DNA from: Gemmatimonadota bacterium
GTDB taxonomy: Bacteria > Latescibacterota > UBA2968
Direction of reading: 5' to 3'
DNA: 35,071 bases
NCBI GenBank assembly: GCA_002714465.1
Contig: PAXL01000048.1
Coordinates: forward strand, 1 to 35,071
A program made the position numbers and the translations under genes. The notes under the pieces are model-generated. The model was not told the DNA's origin. It searched no databases and saw only the letters and a list, made by a program, of their open reading frames with translations. Every line of letters begins with the position of its first letter. The stretch's first letter is position 1. Positions 1-8,443 of the stretch are shown here, piece by piece.

Positions 1-222
1 ATTATGGTTCTTGAGGCCGAATCCCTCGACGAAATGCTCGAAGAGGATCCCCAGATGGGTAACCACGTCCTCGCGAACCTGATCAAGCTGCTCTACACGC
101 GTCTGTATGACGTGAACCAAGAGATGGGGGATCTCAGGACAACGGTCGATCGCTTACGGCAGCGGTTTGAGGAACTGCAGCCAGACGATCCTCTTCTCTC
201 GGAGCTGTTTCCTAAAGAGTAG
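1..222 (+). CDS. Cyclic-nucleotide-binding-domain protein, C-terminal part (partial)
   Basis: The reading frame is open from the window edge, so the 5' end is missing. The visible 73 codons read as the end of a Crp-type cNMP-binding beta-roll (LEAESLDEMLEEDPQMG) followed by a long amphipathic helix (LYTRLYDVNQ...VDRLRQRF), which is the dimerisation or coiled-coil helix of this fold. The protein stops soon after the helix with a short acidic tail and has no helix-turn-helix. It therefore looks like a stand-alone ligand-sensing domain rather than a Crp/Fnr transcription factor. The ligand cannot be told from this piece. An intrinsic terminator follows at 256-299, so it probably ends its own transcript. 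Assignment to the family is by pattern only. Confidence 0.6.
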   Translation: MMVLEAESLDEMLEEDPQMGNHVLANLIKLLYTRLYDVNQEMGDLRTTVDRLRQRFEELQPDDPLLSELFPKE

Positions 223-230
223 GCTTCCCT

Positions 231-252
231 TGTAAGGCGAATGTAAGGCGAA
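231..252. repeat. Perfect 11-bp tandem duplication
   Basis: TGTAAGGCGAA occurs twice back to back (231-241 and 242-252) between the cNMP-binding gene and its terminator. It is probably a slippage duplication with no visible function. Confidence 0.7.
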
Positions 253-255
253 CTT

Positions 256-299
256 CGGCCTCCCGACCGACGCGGCGCGTCAAGACGGAGGCCGTTTTT
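256..299 (+). terminator. Intrinsic terminator after the cNMP-binding protein gene
   Basis: An 8-bp stem CGGCCTCC (256-263) pairs with GGAGGCCG (287-294) and is followed directly by TTTTT (295-299). It separates the first gene from ggt. The ggt ribosome-binding site lies just downstream. Confidence 0.85.
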
Positions 300-317
300 G
301 TAGGCGGAGGTCCAGAG

Positions 318-1946
318 ATGGCGTTTTCGACTGAAGGAATGACACATCGATCGACGGTCACGGGGACTCGTGGCATGGTGGCCAGCGGACATCCTCTGGC
401 AAGCCTTGCGGGTGCCCGGATGCTTCTGCAAGGGGGCAACGCTGTAGACGCGATCGTGGCGACGGCTGCTGCTCTGAATGTGGTCGAGCCCTACATGTCG
501 GGGATCGCTGGTGTTGGCTACGCGCTCGTGTACGCGAACAAGGACAAACGGATGCGTGTACTCGATTACTGTGGCCGAACACCCCACGCAGCGACACCGA
601 ATCTCTACACGGATCCAAGTCTGCTGGAGGGGGGGATCATGTCACCGCTGGTTCCCGGAGCGTGTGGCGGTTGGCTGACGCTGCTCGAGACATACGGAAC
701 GATGGATCGGGCGACTGTGTTCGGGCCTGCCATCGAGTTGGCCGAAAAGGGGTTTGCCTTCACTGTCAAGAACCATATCCACACTCATGGTGCCGTTGAG
801 CGACTCCGTCCGACGGGCATGGAGATCATTGCTCCCGGCGGGCGAGCACCTCATCCGGGAGACATCATAGTTCAGGACAAGCTGGCGCACTCGTTTAGGC
901 GCGTTGTGGAGGGGGGAAAGGAAACATTCTATACGGGTGATTTGGCGCAGGAAATGGTCGCGTTCATCGAGGAGGAAGGAGGCATTCTTTCCCTCCGGGA
1001 TCTCGCTGACTTCAAAGCGGACTGGGTCGATCCTGTCACGACAAATTATCACGGCTTCGATGTTTACACACCACCTCCGCCGAGCGCCGGTTTCCAGATT
1101 CTACAAACGCTCAACATGCTTGAGAACGACGATCTGGTAGAGATGGGACATCTCTCGGTTGAGACACTTCATCTTCTTATCGAATCCCTGAAACTGTCTA
1201 ATGCAGACCGCGTCGCCTACGCGGCCGCTGAAAAAATGCCGATCGAGGCGCTTCTTTCGAAGTCGTATGCCGCTAGGCGCCGATCGTTGGTCAGTGGTCA
1301 GGCTGCGATTACAGGGGGCGAGTACTTCCCTGCTGCACCGGTGGTCGGGGCCGTCGGAGCTGGTTCGGCGGATGACTGGATCAACGAGTGCACGACGCAC
1401 TTCGATGCCATAGACGCGGAGGGCAACGCAGTTGCGATTACACAGAGCCTTGGGTCGGGATACGGCTCTGGCGTTGCACTCGGAAGGACCGGGATGTTCA
1501 TCAACAATTTCATCAAGTGGGCGGACACCGTTCCCGACAGCCCGAATTGCATCGCGCCGCACAAGAAGATCGATCAGTGCCTTTCGCCGTGTCAGATCTG
1601 GCGGGAGGGCGGACTTGTGTCGGCGCTCGGTACTCCGGGTAGCTGGGGGATCCAGCAAACGACCACACAGTTCATGACTAACTTCATGACCTATGGGATG
1701 AACATCCAGGCAGCCATCGAGGCGCCCAGATTCAGGTTTGGTGAGCCAGGCAAGCAGATCCGTATCGAGTCAGGTGTGCCAGAGGATGTTCGCTTCAGTC
1801 TGATGGCGAAGGGACACGAGCTGGATGTGCTACCACCCATCTCGCCGATTGTGGGCGGTGCGCAGGGCATCACGGTGGACCCTGAGTCCGGCTCCTTTAT
1901 GGGAGGAGCTGATCCTCGACGTGACGGGTACGTCATTGGGATATAG
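318..1946 (+). CDS. ggt: Gamma-glutamyltransferase family protein (Ntn hydrolase)
   Basis: A 542-residue protein of the gamma-glutamyltranspeptidase family, which cleaves or transfers gamma-glutamyl groups from glutathione and related amides. The N-terminal half carries the usual GMVASGHPLAS and GGNAVDAIVAT stretches. The autoprocessing site is visible as C-TTHFDAIDAEGNAVA; the nucleophile of the small subunit should be Thr359, the first T of TTHF. A Gly-rich LGTPGSWGI loop matches the family oxyanion region, although the usual SSMSPT-type motif is altered here to LSPC. Length is normal for the family. The ATG has GGAGG at 306-310. No signal peptide is visible, so it may be cytoplasmic, unlike the periplasmic E. 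coli enzyme. A cephalosporin-acylase-like substrate range cannot be excluded. Confidence 0.9.
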   Translation: MAFSTEGMTHRSTVTGTRGMVASGHPLASLAGARMLLQGGNAVDAIVATAAALNVVEPYMSGIAGVGYALVYANKDKRMRVLDYCGRTPHAATPNLYTDPSLLEGGIMSPLVPGACGGWLTLLETYGTMDRATVFGPAIELAEKGFAFTVKNHIHTHGAVERLRPTGMEIIAPGGRAPHPGDIIVQDKLAHSFRRVVEGGKETFYTGDLAQEMVAFIEEEGGILSLRDLADFKADWVDPVTTNYHGFDVYTPPPPSAGFQILQTLNMLENDDLVEMGHLSVETLHLLIESLKLSNADRVAYAAAEKMPIEALLSKSYAARRRSLVSGQAAITGGEYFPAAPVVGAVGAGSADDWINECTTHFDAIDAEGNAVAITQSLGSGYGSGVALGRTGMFINNFIKWADTVPDSPNCIAPHKKIDQCLSPCQIWREGGLVSALGTPGSWGIQQTTTQFMTNFMTYGMNIQAAIEAPRFRFGEPGKQIRIESGVPEDVRFSLMAKGHELDVLPPISPIVGGAQGITVDPESGSFMGGADPRRDGYVIGI

Positions 1947-2064
1947 GAAAGCAGAGGCGTTTCAACAAAGCAACTGGTGTTCAAGGTTCTAGGATACGCC
2001 TGAGCTTCGGTTCAGAGCACGGCCCTAGGACGCCTTTTACAATTTTTGGACTCTACGCTCTTGG

Positions 2065-3387
2065 GTGTTGCTTATCACCGAAAGGACCGAACAGGATAGA
2101 TCAGAAGAGAGGAGGAACATCAGACTCATCATCCTCAACGGGGGATTGATGCAGTTCGCCATGTCCTTCGCAAGCTCGGAGACCGTTATTCCGGCGTTCA
2201 TACAGACGTTGACCGGATCAAGTCTGTATGTTGGGCTTTCACGCAGTTTGATCCGGGTCGGCTGGTCATGGCCACAGATCTTCATATCACGGATCATTGA
2301 GGAGCGGGAAGAGAAAAAGCCGCTCTTCATATGGGTCGGCCTGCTTCGAGCAGTTGTCTGGGTTGGCGTTGCGGCAGCGACCTGGTCACTCGCGGGCGAG
2401 AACCCCACCGTCGTACTTGTGGTATTCCTGTTGATGTATTCCGTGACGACGTCCCTGATGGGGGTGACGAACGTTCCTTGGATGGACGTGATCGGGAAAA
2501 CAGTACCAGAAGGTGGACGTGGACGCGTGTTCGCGCTGCGTCGTTTGTTCGGTGGGGGACTGGCAGTGGTAAGTGGGGGGCTGATCTCGTTTGTCCTCAG
2601 TGATCGTAGCGGTCTGGGATTCCCTCGCAGCTATGCAGTACTGTTTCTGATCTCGGCGGTGATTACGGCTGCTGCAATCCTCGTGTTCGGTTTGATTCGG
2701 GAGCCGATCGAGGAGGTCCGAAAAGGGCGCGAGCCGATCCGTGCTTATCTGAAGAGCGGATTCCTGCTACTGAGGGAGGATCTGGATTACAGGCGTCTGT
2801 TCATCCTGCGGTATGTCTGGGCAACGGCCATGATGGGAACGTCATTCTACGTCCCGTATGCACTCAGCGATCTTCAAATGAGCGTCGTGTATGTTGAGTT
2901 GTTCGTGTCGGTCTCACAGTTTGCATCGATCCTGTCGAACGCCCTCTGGGCGTGGGTAAGCGATCGCTGGGGGAATCGAGAGCTTCTGATGGCGGGAACC
3001 TACATGCTCGGGCTGTCGATTCTGATACCGGTTACGACTCCCCTCATCGAGGATATCCCGGTGCGTCCCCTCGGCTTCCTTGGAGTAGATTTTAGCCTGA
3101 GCACACAGGTTCTCTACTTTTGCATGACTTTCCTATTCAACGGATTCGCCACGAGCGGCATGTTCACTGGCAGGATGGCGCTCGTGCTAGATCTGTCACC
3201 GTCTGACCGACGACCCACCTATACTAGCTTTATGAACACGATGGGTGTCCCCCAAGGTTTGATGCCGATTCTGGGTGGTGTACTTGCGGGGTGGATGACC
3301 TATCACTACATGTTTCTCGTATCTCTGCTGTTCGTTCCCCCCGCCGTTGTCCTGGCGAGCCGCATTTCGCATTCCCCCGGAAAGTAA
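2065..3387 (+). CDS. MFS transporter
   Basis: A 440-residue polytopic membrane protein with the two-half layout of the major facilitator superfamily: about 11-12 hydrophobic segments and a basic/acidic cytoplasmic loop (RKGREPIRAYLKSG) near the middle. The N-terminal RNIRLIILNGGLMQFAM and the C-terminal LVLDLSPSDRRPTYTSFMNT are typical of a poorly characterised group of MFS permeases in FCB-type and related genomes. The substrate is unknown. The start is a GTG at 2065. An ATG at codon 29 would cut into the first membrane helix, so the GTG is preferred. A decayed copy of the same C-terminus lies just downstream, so there were once two paralogues in tandem. Confidence 0.85.
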   Translation: MLLITERTEQDRSEERRNIRLIILNGGLMQFAMSFASSETVIPAFIQTLTGSSLYVGLSRSLIRVGWSWPQIFISRIIEEREEKKPLFIWVGLLRAVVWVGVAAATWSLAGENPTVVLVVFLLMYSVTTSLMGVTNVPWMDVIGKTVPEGGRGRVFALRRLFGGGLAVVSGGLISFVLSDRSGLGFPRSYAVLFLISAVITAAAILVFGLIREPIEEVRKGREPIRAYLKSGFLLLREDLDYRRLFILRYVWATAMMGTSFYVPYALSDLQMSVVYVELFVSVSQFASILSNALWAWVSDRWGNRELLMAGTYMLGLSILIPVTTPLIEDIPVRPLGFLGVDFSLSTQVLYFCMTFLFNGFATSGMFTGRMALVLDLSPSDRRPTYTSFMNTMGVPQGLMPILGGVLAGWMTYHYMFLVSLLFVPPAVVLASRISHSPGK

Positions 3388-3434
3388 CGCGACATCCGTT
3401 GAGAGAATCAGGAACTTGAGAAACCGCGGCGATT

Positions 3435-3620
3435 GCTGAGCGCGTTGAGGATCGTTGGCCGACGTATACGAGCTTCACTAATGCAACCGTGTGTCCGTGA
3501 GGCGTGCTTCCCGTGCTGGGCGGTTGGTTGCGCTGATCTCGTATCAGAATATGTTCATCGTGTCGCTGGCGGTGTGGATGTCGAGAAAGCTCAAGTCGGC
3601 GCAGAAAGAAGCGGGGTACA
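3435..3620 (+). pseudogene. Decayed 3' stub of a second MFS transporter
   Basis: The region downstream of the MFS gene translates, after allowing for lesions, into a second version of its C-terminus. RWPTYTSFTNA in one frame matches RRPTYTSFMNT of the intact gene. Then a TGA (3498-3500) sits where the intact gene has Gln (VPQG versus CP-stop-G), followed by GVLPVLGGWL against GLMPILGGVL. The frame then shifts at about 3533 to LISYQNMFIVSLAVW against MTYHYMFLVSLLFV. The stub runs up to the 3' end of the convergent reductase gene. There is one nonsense codon and one frameshift, and no 5' part remains. This was seen by direct comparison within the window. Confidence 0.75.
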
Positions 3621-3637
3621 GAGTGCAAGCGAGGGAT

Positions 3638-5038
3638 TTACGTTGCGTTGCCTGCCTTGTTTGATTCTATCTGTTCAGCCAAGCCCTCTGCCGGATAAGT
3701 GATGATTTCTGCCAGCGTTGGATGGTAGTGGGGGATCTTTGCGATGTCGAAAACCGTTCCGTGGAAATACATAACTGCGATGATTTCGTGGATAAGCTCT
3801 GAGGCATCGGGGCCGACGATCTGACCACCCAACACCTCGCCGGTGTCTGGGTCACACAGCAGCTTTACGAACCCGCGCAGCTCGCCCATGACCATCGACT
3901 TGCCGTGATCGTCGAAGGGATAGGTTTCGACGAGATACGGTCGTCCGCTCAAATGGCATTCCTTCTCGCATACGCCGACGGTCGCGACTTGTGGGTCAGT
4001 AAAGGTGACCTCCGCCTTTAGTCGATAGTCGACCTCGAGTTTGTTGTCACTCGTGACGGCGTTATGCCCAGCGACCTCGCCCTGCTGGATCGCGATATGC
4101 ACTATCTCGTGCATCCCGACAACGTCTCCTGCAGCAAATATGTGGGGGACGTTCGTTCGCATTCCCGCGTCCGTTTTTATTCGTTTTCCTGTCAGTTCTA
4201 CGCCCGCGTTCTGAAGGCGAAGTGCTTCGATTGCTGGCTCGCGGCCCAGGGCGTTGAACAGGAAGGCTGCAGTCGCCGACTTGCTTTGACCCTCGTGATC
4301 GAAGGTTACTGTGACGCCGCTCTCCGTGCCGTTGACATCAGTAATTTGCGTTCCGGTGTAGACCTCCATTCCGTCTTCTCGGAGCTGTGCCTCGACGGGC
4401 CGAGCTATATCGTCGTCTGATGAACTGAGGATGTGGGCGCTTCGTTGTATCAGTGTGGTTCTAGAGCCGAGACGACAGTAAAACTGTCCCAGTTCCGTGG
4501 CAACAGGGCCACCACCCAGCACGATCATCGACTCGTATATCTCACGGCTGTCCAACAGGTCGTCGCTCGTAAGATAGCCGGTCTCTTCGAGACCCGGGAC
4601 CGGGATCCTAGCTTGTTTAGAGCCGGTTGTGACGATGAATGCTTTGGATTCGATGGTCTTTTTGCCGACCTTGATCCGATGCTCATCGACGAATTCTGCA
4701 GTCCCTTCGATCAGGTTGTATTTGGGGTTCCTTAGCTGGTCGGCGCGGTAGTCTGCAAATTCCCTTATAAGACGACGTTTCCGGTCGTTGATTGCACCCA
4801 TGTCTGCGCCCAGATCTGTCGCCCGTAACCCGAATTCTGAGGCTCGTTTCATTAGCGACATCAAGTCTGAGGACCTTAGCAGCGTCTTCGAGGGCATACA
4901 GCCTTTCAGGATGCAGAGACCCCCAAGCGGACCCTTGTCTACAATCGCTACGCTCGCGCCGAGCTCAGTTGCTGTTCGTGCAGCTGCGTAGCCGGCTGAT
5001 CCGCCGCCAATGATTACAACATCGTAATCGTATGTCAT
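3638..5038 (-). CDS. Dihydrolipoamide dehydrogenase-like FAD/NAD(P) disulfide oxidoreductase
   Basis: A 466-residue class I pyridine-nucleotide:disulfide oxidoreductase. The FAD-binding GGGSAGYAAA motif is at residues 11-20. The redox-active disulfide is C42-ILKG-C47 in GGLCILKGCMPSK. A second dinucleotide fold, VLGGGPVATELG, lies near residue 175. The second FAD contact, HIFAAGDV, is near residue 300. The C-terminal catalytic His-Glu dyad lies in HYHPTLAEII. These are the elements of lipoamide dehydrogenase and mercuric reductase. No 2-oxoacid dehydrogenase E1/E2 genes adjoin it, and there is no N-terminal heavy-metal domain or C-terminal CC pair, so the physiological disulfide is unknown. 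It is divergent from the MATE gene across a 310-bp gap. Confidence 0.88.
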   Translation of the reverse strand: MTYDYDVVIIGGGSAGYAAARTATELGASVAIVDKGPLGGLCILKGCMPSKTLLRSSDLMSLMKRASEFGLRATDLGADMGAINDRKRRLIREFADYRADQLRNPKYNLIEGTAEFVDEHRIKVGKKTIESKAFIVTTGSKQARIPVPGLEETGYLTSDDLLDSREIYESMIVLGGGPVATELGQFYCRLGSRTTLIQRSAHILSSSDDDIARPVEAQLREDGMEVYTGTQITDVNGTESGVTVTFDHEGQSKSATAAFLFNALGREPAIEALRLQNAGVELTGKRIKTDAGMRTNVPHIFAAGDVVGMHEIVHIAIQQGEVAGHNAVTSDNKLEVDYRLKAEVTFTDPQVATVGVCEKECHLSGRPYLVETYPFDDHGKSMVMGELRGFVKLLCDPDTGEVLGGQIVGPDASELIHEIIAVMYFHGTVFDIAKIPHYHPTLAEIITYPAEGLAEQIESNKAGNAT

Positions 5039-5348
5039 TCACTCACTCGTTGGGGACAAGCTCTTGTTGAATCTGCCGCTGGTGTGAACCGGTCGACAGC
5101 GATTGTCTCTCTCACCAAGGCAAATATACGGAAGTGTCTCACCTCTGGCATTCATCCCGAGCTGATGTTGTATTGCTGAGCTTGTCCCACGATTCGAGCC
5201 GAATGATCAGAAAGCCGTTGTCCAGTCCGATAATCTTCGTGGTTATGTGAAAGAGATTTATGTTGATGCGGGCGTGTCTGATGAGCACGTGACGGTTACG
5301 TCCGAGGTGGGGATAAAAAGGAAGCCTGCATAAGAGAACGGAGAAAGC
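5039..5348. other. 310-bp divergent gap with an unassigned open frame
   Basis: This gap separates two divergent genes and should hold their promoters, but no clear -35/-10 pair was picked out. From 5166 to 5333 the plus strand has a stop-free frame ending in TAA, without a good start codon, whose translation looks protein-like (for example RGYVKEIYVDAG and SDEHVTVTSEVG). I do not recognise it. It could be a stub of a lost gene or chance. Confidence 0.3.
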
Positions 5349-6773
5349 GTGAGGAGAAGGTGGAAGGGTGATGGGGGATATTGCGAAGTCCTGAACATTG
5401 CGGTTCCCATGATCCTGAGCATGGGATCGTGGAGTCTGATGCACTTTGTCGATAGGGTGTTTTTGACGTGGTATAGTCGGGATGCGCTCGCGGCTGCGCT
5501 ACCTTCGGGGATCCTGAGCTTTACGCTTGGCACGTTCTTTCTGGGGACCGCCGGGTATGTCAACACGTTCGTCGCCCAGTATATGGGAGCCAATCGGCCC
5601 GAGAGGGTCGGTGCGTCCGTCTGGCAAGGAATCCACTTCTCGATCCTGGCAGGACTCTTTCTGCTGGTCGGGATACCCTTTGCGCCGTGGATCTTCGATG
5701 CCGCGGGACACGAGCCCTCGATTCGGGCACTCGAGGTCGTCTATTTCCAGATCCTGATGGTCGGCTGGTTGCCGGGACTCATCATGCCTGCCGTGTCCTC
5801 ATTCTACAGCGGGCGTGGTGTCACGAGACCCGTAATGTGGGTCAATCTCGTCGCGGCAACGACTAACATTGGGCTCGATTACATCCTGATTTTTGGGAAA
5901 CTTGGTCTTCCCGAGATGGGGATAGAGGGCGCGGCCTGGGCAACCGTTCTGGCACACTGTTTCGGGGCAATAGTGTTTCTCTTGATGTTCTTCGGGAAGA
6001 AAAACAGAGAGACCTATAACACACTCGTTGCTTGGCGGTTCGATCGCGATCTCTTCTTGCGAATGATGAAGTTTGGTGCGCCTAACGGGATCCAGTTCTT
6101 CGTTGAGTTGATGGGATTCTCACTGTTCATCCTACTTGTCGGTCGACTCGGCACCGTCGAACTCGCCGCGACGAACGTGGCCTTCAACGTGAACACCCTT
6201 GCGTTTCTCCCGCTTGTCGGTCTGGGGATCTCGGTTTCGACTCTTGTTGGTCGGTATCTCGGGCAGGATGCGCCGCACATCGCCGAACGGTCTACGTGGT
6301 CGGGTATACACATTAGTCTGGTGTATATGGGGACCATGGCCTTTTTGTATTCATTCACTCCGATGCTCTTTTTGGCTCCCTTCCTGACAGATGGGAACGC
6401 CGCCGAGGTTTTGCCGATTGTCGCCCTTGCAACAATTTTGCTCAAGTTCGTGGCGGTTTATTCGGTCTTCGACGGTGTCTACATCGTGTTTTCCGCAGCT
6501 GTTAAAGGTGCTGGGGATACACGATTTGTCATGTGGGTGACGATGGCCGTGTCGGTTGGCGTAATGGTGATTCCGGTATGGGCTGGGATCACATGGTTCG
6601 GTCTGGGCCTCTACGCTGCGTGGATCTTCGCGAGCACATATATAATAATCCTTAGCGTGGTCTTCTACTTCCGATTCCGTGGGGGCAAGTGGAAGTCCAT
6701 GCGTGTGATCGAGGGTTCAATGCCAAAGGCGGAGAGCGATCCTCTCATGGAATCGGATGTGCAGACGATCTAA
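5349..6773 (+). CDS. MATE family efflux transporter (NorM-like)
   Basis: A 474-residue membrane protein with about 12 hydrophobic helices in two homologous halves, typical of multidrug and toxic compound extrusion exporters, which expel cationic or organic compounds against H+ or Na+. Diagnostic stretches are VPMILSMGSWSLMHFVDRVF in helix 1, GYVNTFVAQYMGA in helix 2, and VKGAGDTRFVMW in the second half. The start is a GTG at 5349. The translated N-terminus is short and basic before helix 1, as is usual. It is transcribed divergently from the disulfide reductase. The substrate is not predictable, and a lipid or osmolyte role is possible. Confidence 0.88.
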   Translation: MRRRWKGDGGYCEVLNIAVPMILSMGSWSLMHFVDRVFLTWYSRDALAAALPSGILSFTLGTFFLGTAGYVNTFVAQYMGANRPERVGASVWQGIHFSILAGLFLLVGIPFAPWIFDAAGHEPSIRALEVVYFQILMVGWLPGLIMPAVSSFYSGRGVTRPVMWVNLVAATTNIGLDYILIFGKLGLPEMGIEGAAWATVLAHCFGAIVFLLMFFGKKNRETYNTLVAWRFDRDLFLRMMKFGAPNGIQFFVELMGFSLFILLVGRLGTVELAATNVAFNVNTLAFLPLVGLGISVSTLVGRYLGQDAPHIAERSTWSGIHISLVYMGTMAFLYSFTPMLFLAPFLTDGNAAEVLPIVALATILLKFVAVYSVFDGVYIVFSAAVKGAGDTRFVMWVTMAVSVGVMVIPVWAGITWFGLGLYAAWIFASTYIIILSVVFYFRFRGGKWKSMRVIEGSMPKAESDPLMESDVQTI

Positions 6774-7026
6774 AACGTGAATGCGTTTCAGACATCACGG
6801 CCGTTTTCCGGTTCTAGACGTCCCTCGTAAAAGACAGATGCATTCGCAAGCACCATCTTTTATCGGGAGGACTAATGAGCATACCTAATGCCGCATTGAG
6901 GATGGCCCGGGGCGTGAATTAGTTCATCGTGCCGAAGATCCCGGGGGTGTGGGCATCCGCCTTTTTGCGTTGTCGACTGCGAGCCAAGTTCGTAAGTGAC
7001 ATAGGTGTTCCATCTAAGAGGTTGCC
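6774..7026. other. Gap with a strong-SD 15-codon mini-ORF
   Basis: No gene of normal size is seen. A 15-codon frame, ATG 6875 to TAG 6922 (MSIPNAALRMARGVN), has GGGAGG at 6865-6870 with 4-nt spacing. It is followed by GC-rich sequence with two CCCGGG hexamers and a CCGCCTTTTT stretch near 6957-6966. It could be a leader peptide with an attenuator-like hairpin, or a chance arrangement. Confidence 0.25.
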
Positions 7027-7377
7027 GTGTTATTCGACCTTGTTTCTGAAGTCGACGAAATCCTGGAAGCCAACTGGAAGCCTGACGAGTATGGGCTTCT
7101 ATATCACTTCGCGAATTTCTCACGGTTGGCGAATTCTGTGATCAGCAAGCTGGGTGAGATACAGGGCTGGTTTGGCAAGGTGCTCTGGGTCGTCACACGC
7201 ACATTGGAGATCGAGCGTTGCGGCCACCGGATCCTGTGGTTCGATCTAAACAACCCAGTCCAATCATCGGTCAAATGCACCTCCGATTCGGAAGGATACA
7301 TCCGGGTGCTCTTAAAGTTCAAGCTGCCTCCGATCTTCTTCGGCAGGTCGGGCTATCGGGTTTTTGTCGATGTCTGA
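7027..7377 (+). CDS. Small hypothetical protein coupled to the glycosyltransferase
   Basis: A 116-residue frame starting with GTG, with AAGAGG at 7016-7021 as a plausible ribosome-binding site and an in-frame TAA just upstream. It ends by overlapping the next gene by 8 nt (ATGTCTGA), the same junction geometry as three other gene pairs in this window, which supports it being translated. Third codon positions are fairly GC-rich, as in neighbours. The first half (DLVSEVDEILEANWKPDEYG) looks like a soluble helical protein; the second half is more hydrophobic and basic. I recognise no family. It may instead be a decayed or shadow frame. Confidence 0.4.
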   Translation: MLFDLVSEVDEILEANWKPDEYGLLYHFANFSRLANSVISKLGEIQGWFGKVLWVVTRTLEIERCGHRILWFDLNNPVQSSVKCTSDSEGYIRVLLKFKLPPIFFGRSGYRVFVDV

Positions 7378-8443
7378 TGCATTTCCTCAGACAAGCACGC
7401 CCGACGTTTCAATCATCATCCCGCACTATCTGGGTGATATCCTCTCGGACTGTCTGGCATCCATATTTTCCCACATCGGGTCGTCGACTTTCGAGGTGAT
7501 CGTCGCTGACGATCAGCCGCATGATGATGGAAGCATCACGCGCGCTCTCGAAAAGTGGCCGGGGATCCAGGTCATCCCGACAGGCGGGAAGAAAGGACTT
7601 GCCTACGGCTGCAACAGAGGCCTGGAAGTCGCGAAGGGCCGGTATGCGATCCTCCTGAACAACGATGTCGAGGTGTCGGACGGTTGGCTCGACGCATTGG
7701 TCCGAGCGGCTGACGGGGATAGTAAGATCGGAGCCTGTCAGCCGAAGATGCGGTCGATGCGCAACAAGGAGCAGCTCGATGCTGAAGGAGCTGCCGGCGG
7801 ACTGATGGATCTGTATGCATACCCTTTTTGTCTCGGCCGCGTGTTCGACACCGTCGAGATGGATGAGGGCCAGTATGACACGCCTCAGCCTATTTTTTGG
7901 GCCCTGGGAGGTGCAATGTTCGTCAGGATGTCTGCGATCCGAGATTCGGGCCTGATGGATGAGGCGTTCTACATGCACATGGAAGAGATCGACTTGAGCT
8001 GGCGGCTCCACATGGTGGGGTATCGGATTGTTTCGGTGCCCGGCGCGGTCCTGTATCACTGGGGCGGATTCAGTCTGAAAGCCGAGACATTCCAGCGTCT
8101 TTACCTAAAGCACCGAAATAGCTTCATCATGCTCTTGAAGAACTGGTCCCTCCCGTATCTGATCCGAACCATCCCCGTTCGCATCTTGCTCGAATGCCTG
8201 ACCGGATTCGCGATTCTTAAGGGAGACTGGAAACGGGGTCTTGCGGGGTTGGCGGGAGCCCTCTGGGTGTTGTGTCATCCGATCGATATACTGAAACGCC
8301 GGAAGGTCGCTCAATCTGCCCGCACCGTATCCGACCGCGAAGTTGTTAGGGCGATGTATGGCAGGTCAGTGGTCGTGGCTTACTTCCTTCGGGGAAAGCG
8401 GACAGCGTCGGAGATAGTCGGCTCAGGGGAGGACGGCCGTTGA
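7370..8443 (+). CDS. Family 2 glycosyltransferase (GT-A fold)
   Basis: A 357-residue GT2 enzyme, probably acting on the cytoplasmic face of the membrane in surface-glycan synthesis. The N-terminal DVSIIIPHYLGD strand, ADD nucleotide-binding residues, the KGLAYGCNRGL helix, and the metal-binding LLNNDVEVSDGW (DXD-like) are all present. The acceptor-side motif MHMEEIDLSWRL holds the catalytic acidic pair, as in rhamnosyltransferase-type members. The C-terminal 70 residues contain hydrophobic stretches that may be membrane-associated. ATG 7370 is chosen over the in-frame TTG at 7364. It overlaps the upstream ORF by 8 nt and the downstream membrane gene by 1 nt (TGATG). The sugar donor is not predictable. 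Confidence 0.88.
   Translation: MSDAFPQTSTPDVSIIIPHYLGDILSDCLASIFSHIGSSTFEVIVADDQPHDDGSITRALEKWPGIQVIPTGGKKGLAYGCNRGLEVAKGRYAILLNNDVEVSDGWLDALVRAADGDSKIGACQPKMRSMRNKEQLDAEGAAGGLMDLYAYPFCLGRVFDTVEMDEGQYDTPQPIFWALGGAMFVRMSAIRDSGLMDEAFYMHMEEIDLSWRLHMVGYRIVSVPGAVLYHWGGFSLKAETFQRLYLKHRNSFIMLLKNWSLPYLIRTIPVRILLECLTGFAILKGDWKRGLAGLAGALWVLCHPIDILKRRKVAQSARTVSDREVVRAMYGRSVVVAYFLRGKRTASEIVGSGEDGR

Noticed and set aside
1101..1658. 185-codon antisense frame inside ggt
   Set aside because: Shadow of the ggt coding strand; no ribosome-binding site and low-complexity Arg/Ser-rich translation.
3638..5038. Mercuric reductase or a pyruvate-dehydrogenase E3 as a firm call
   Set aside because: There is no heavy-metal domain, C-terminal Cys pair, mer gene or 2-oxoacid dehydrogenase neighbour; only the general family is supported.
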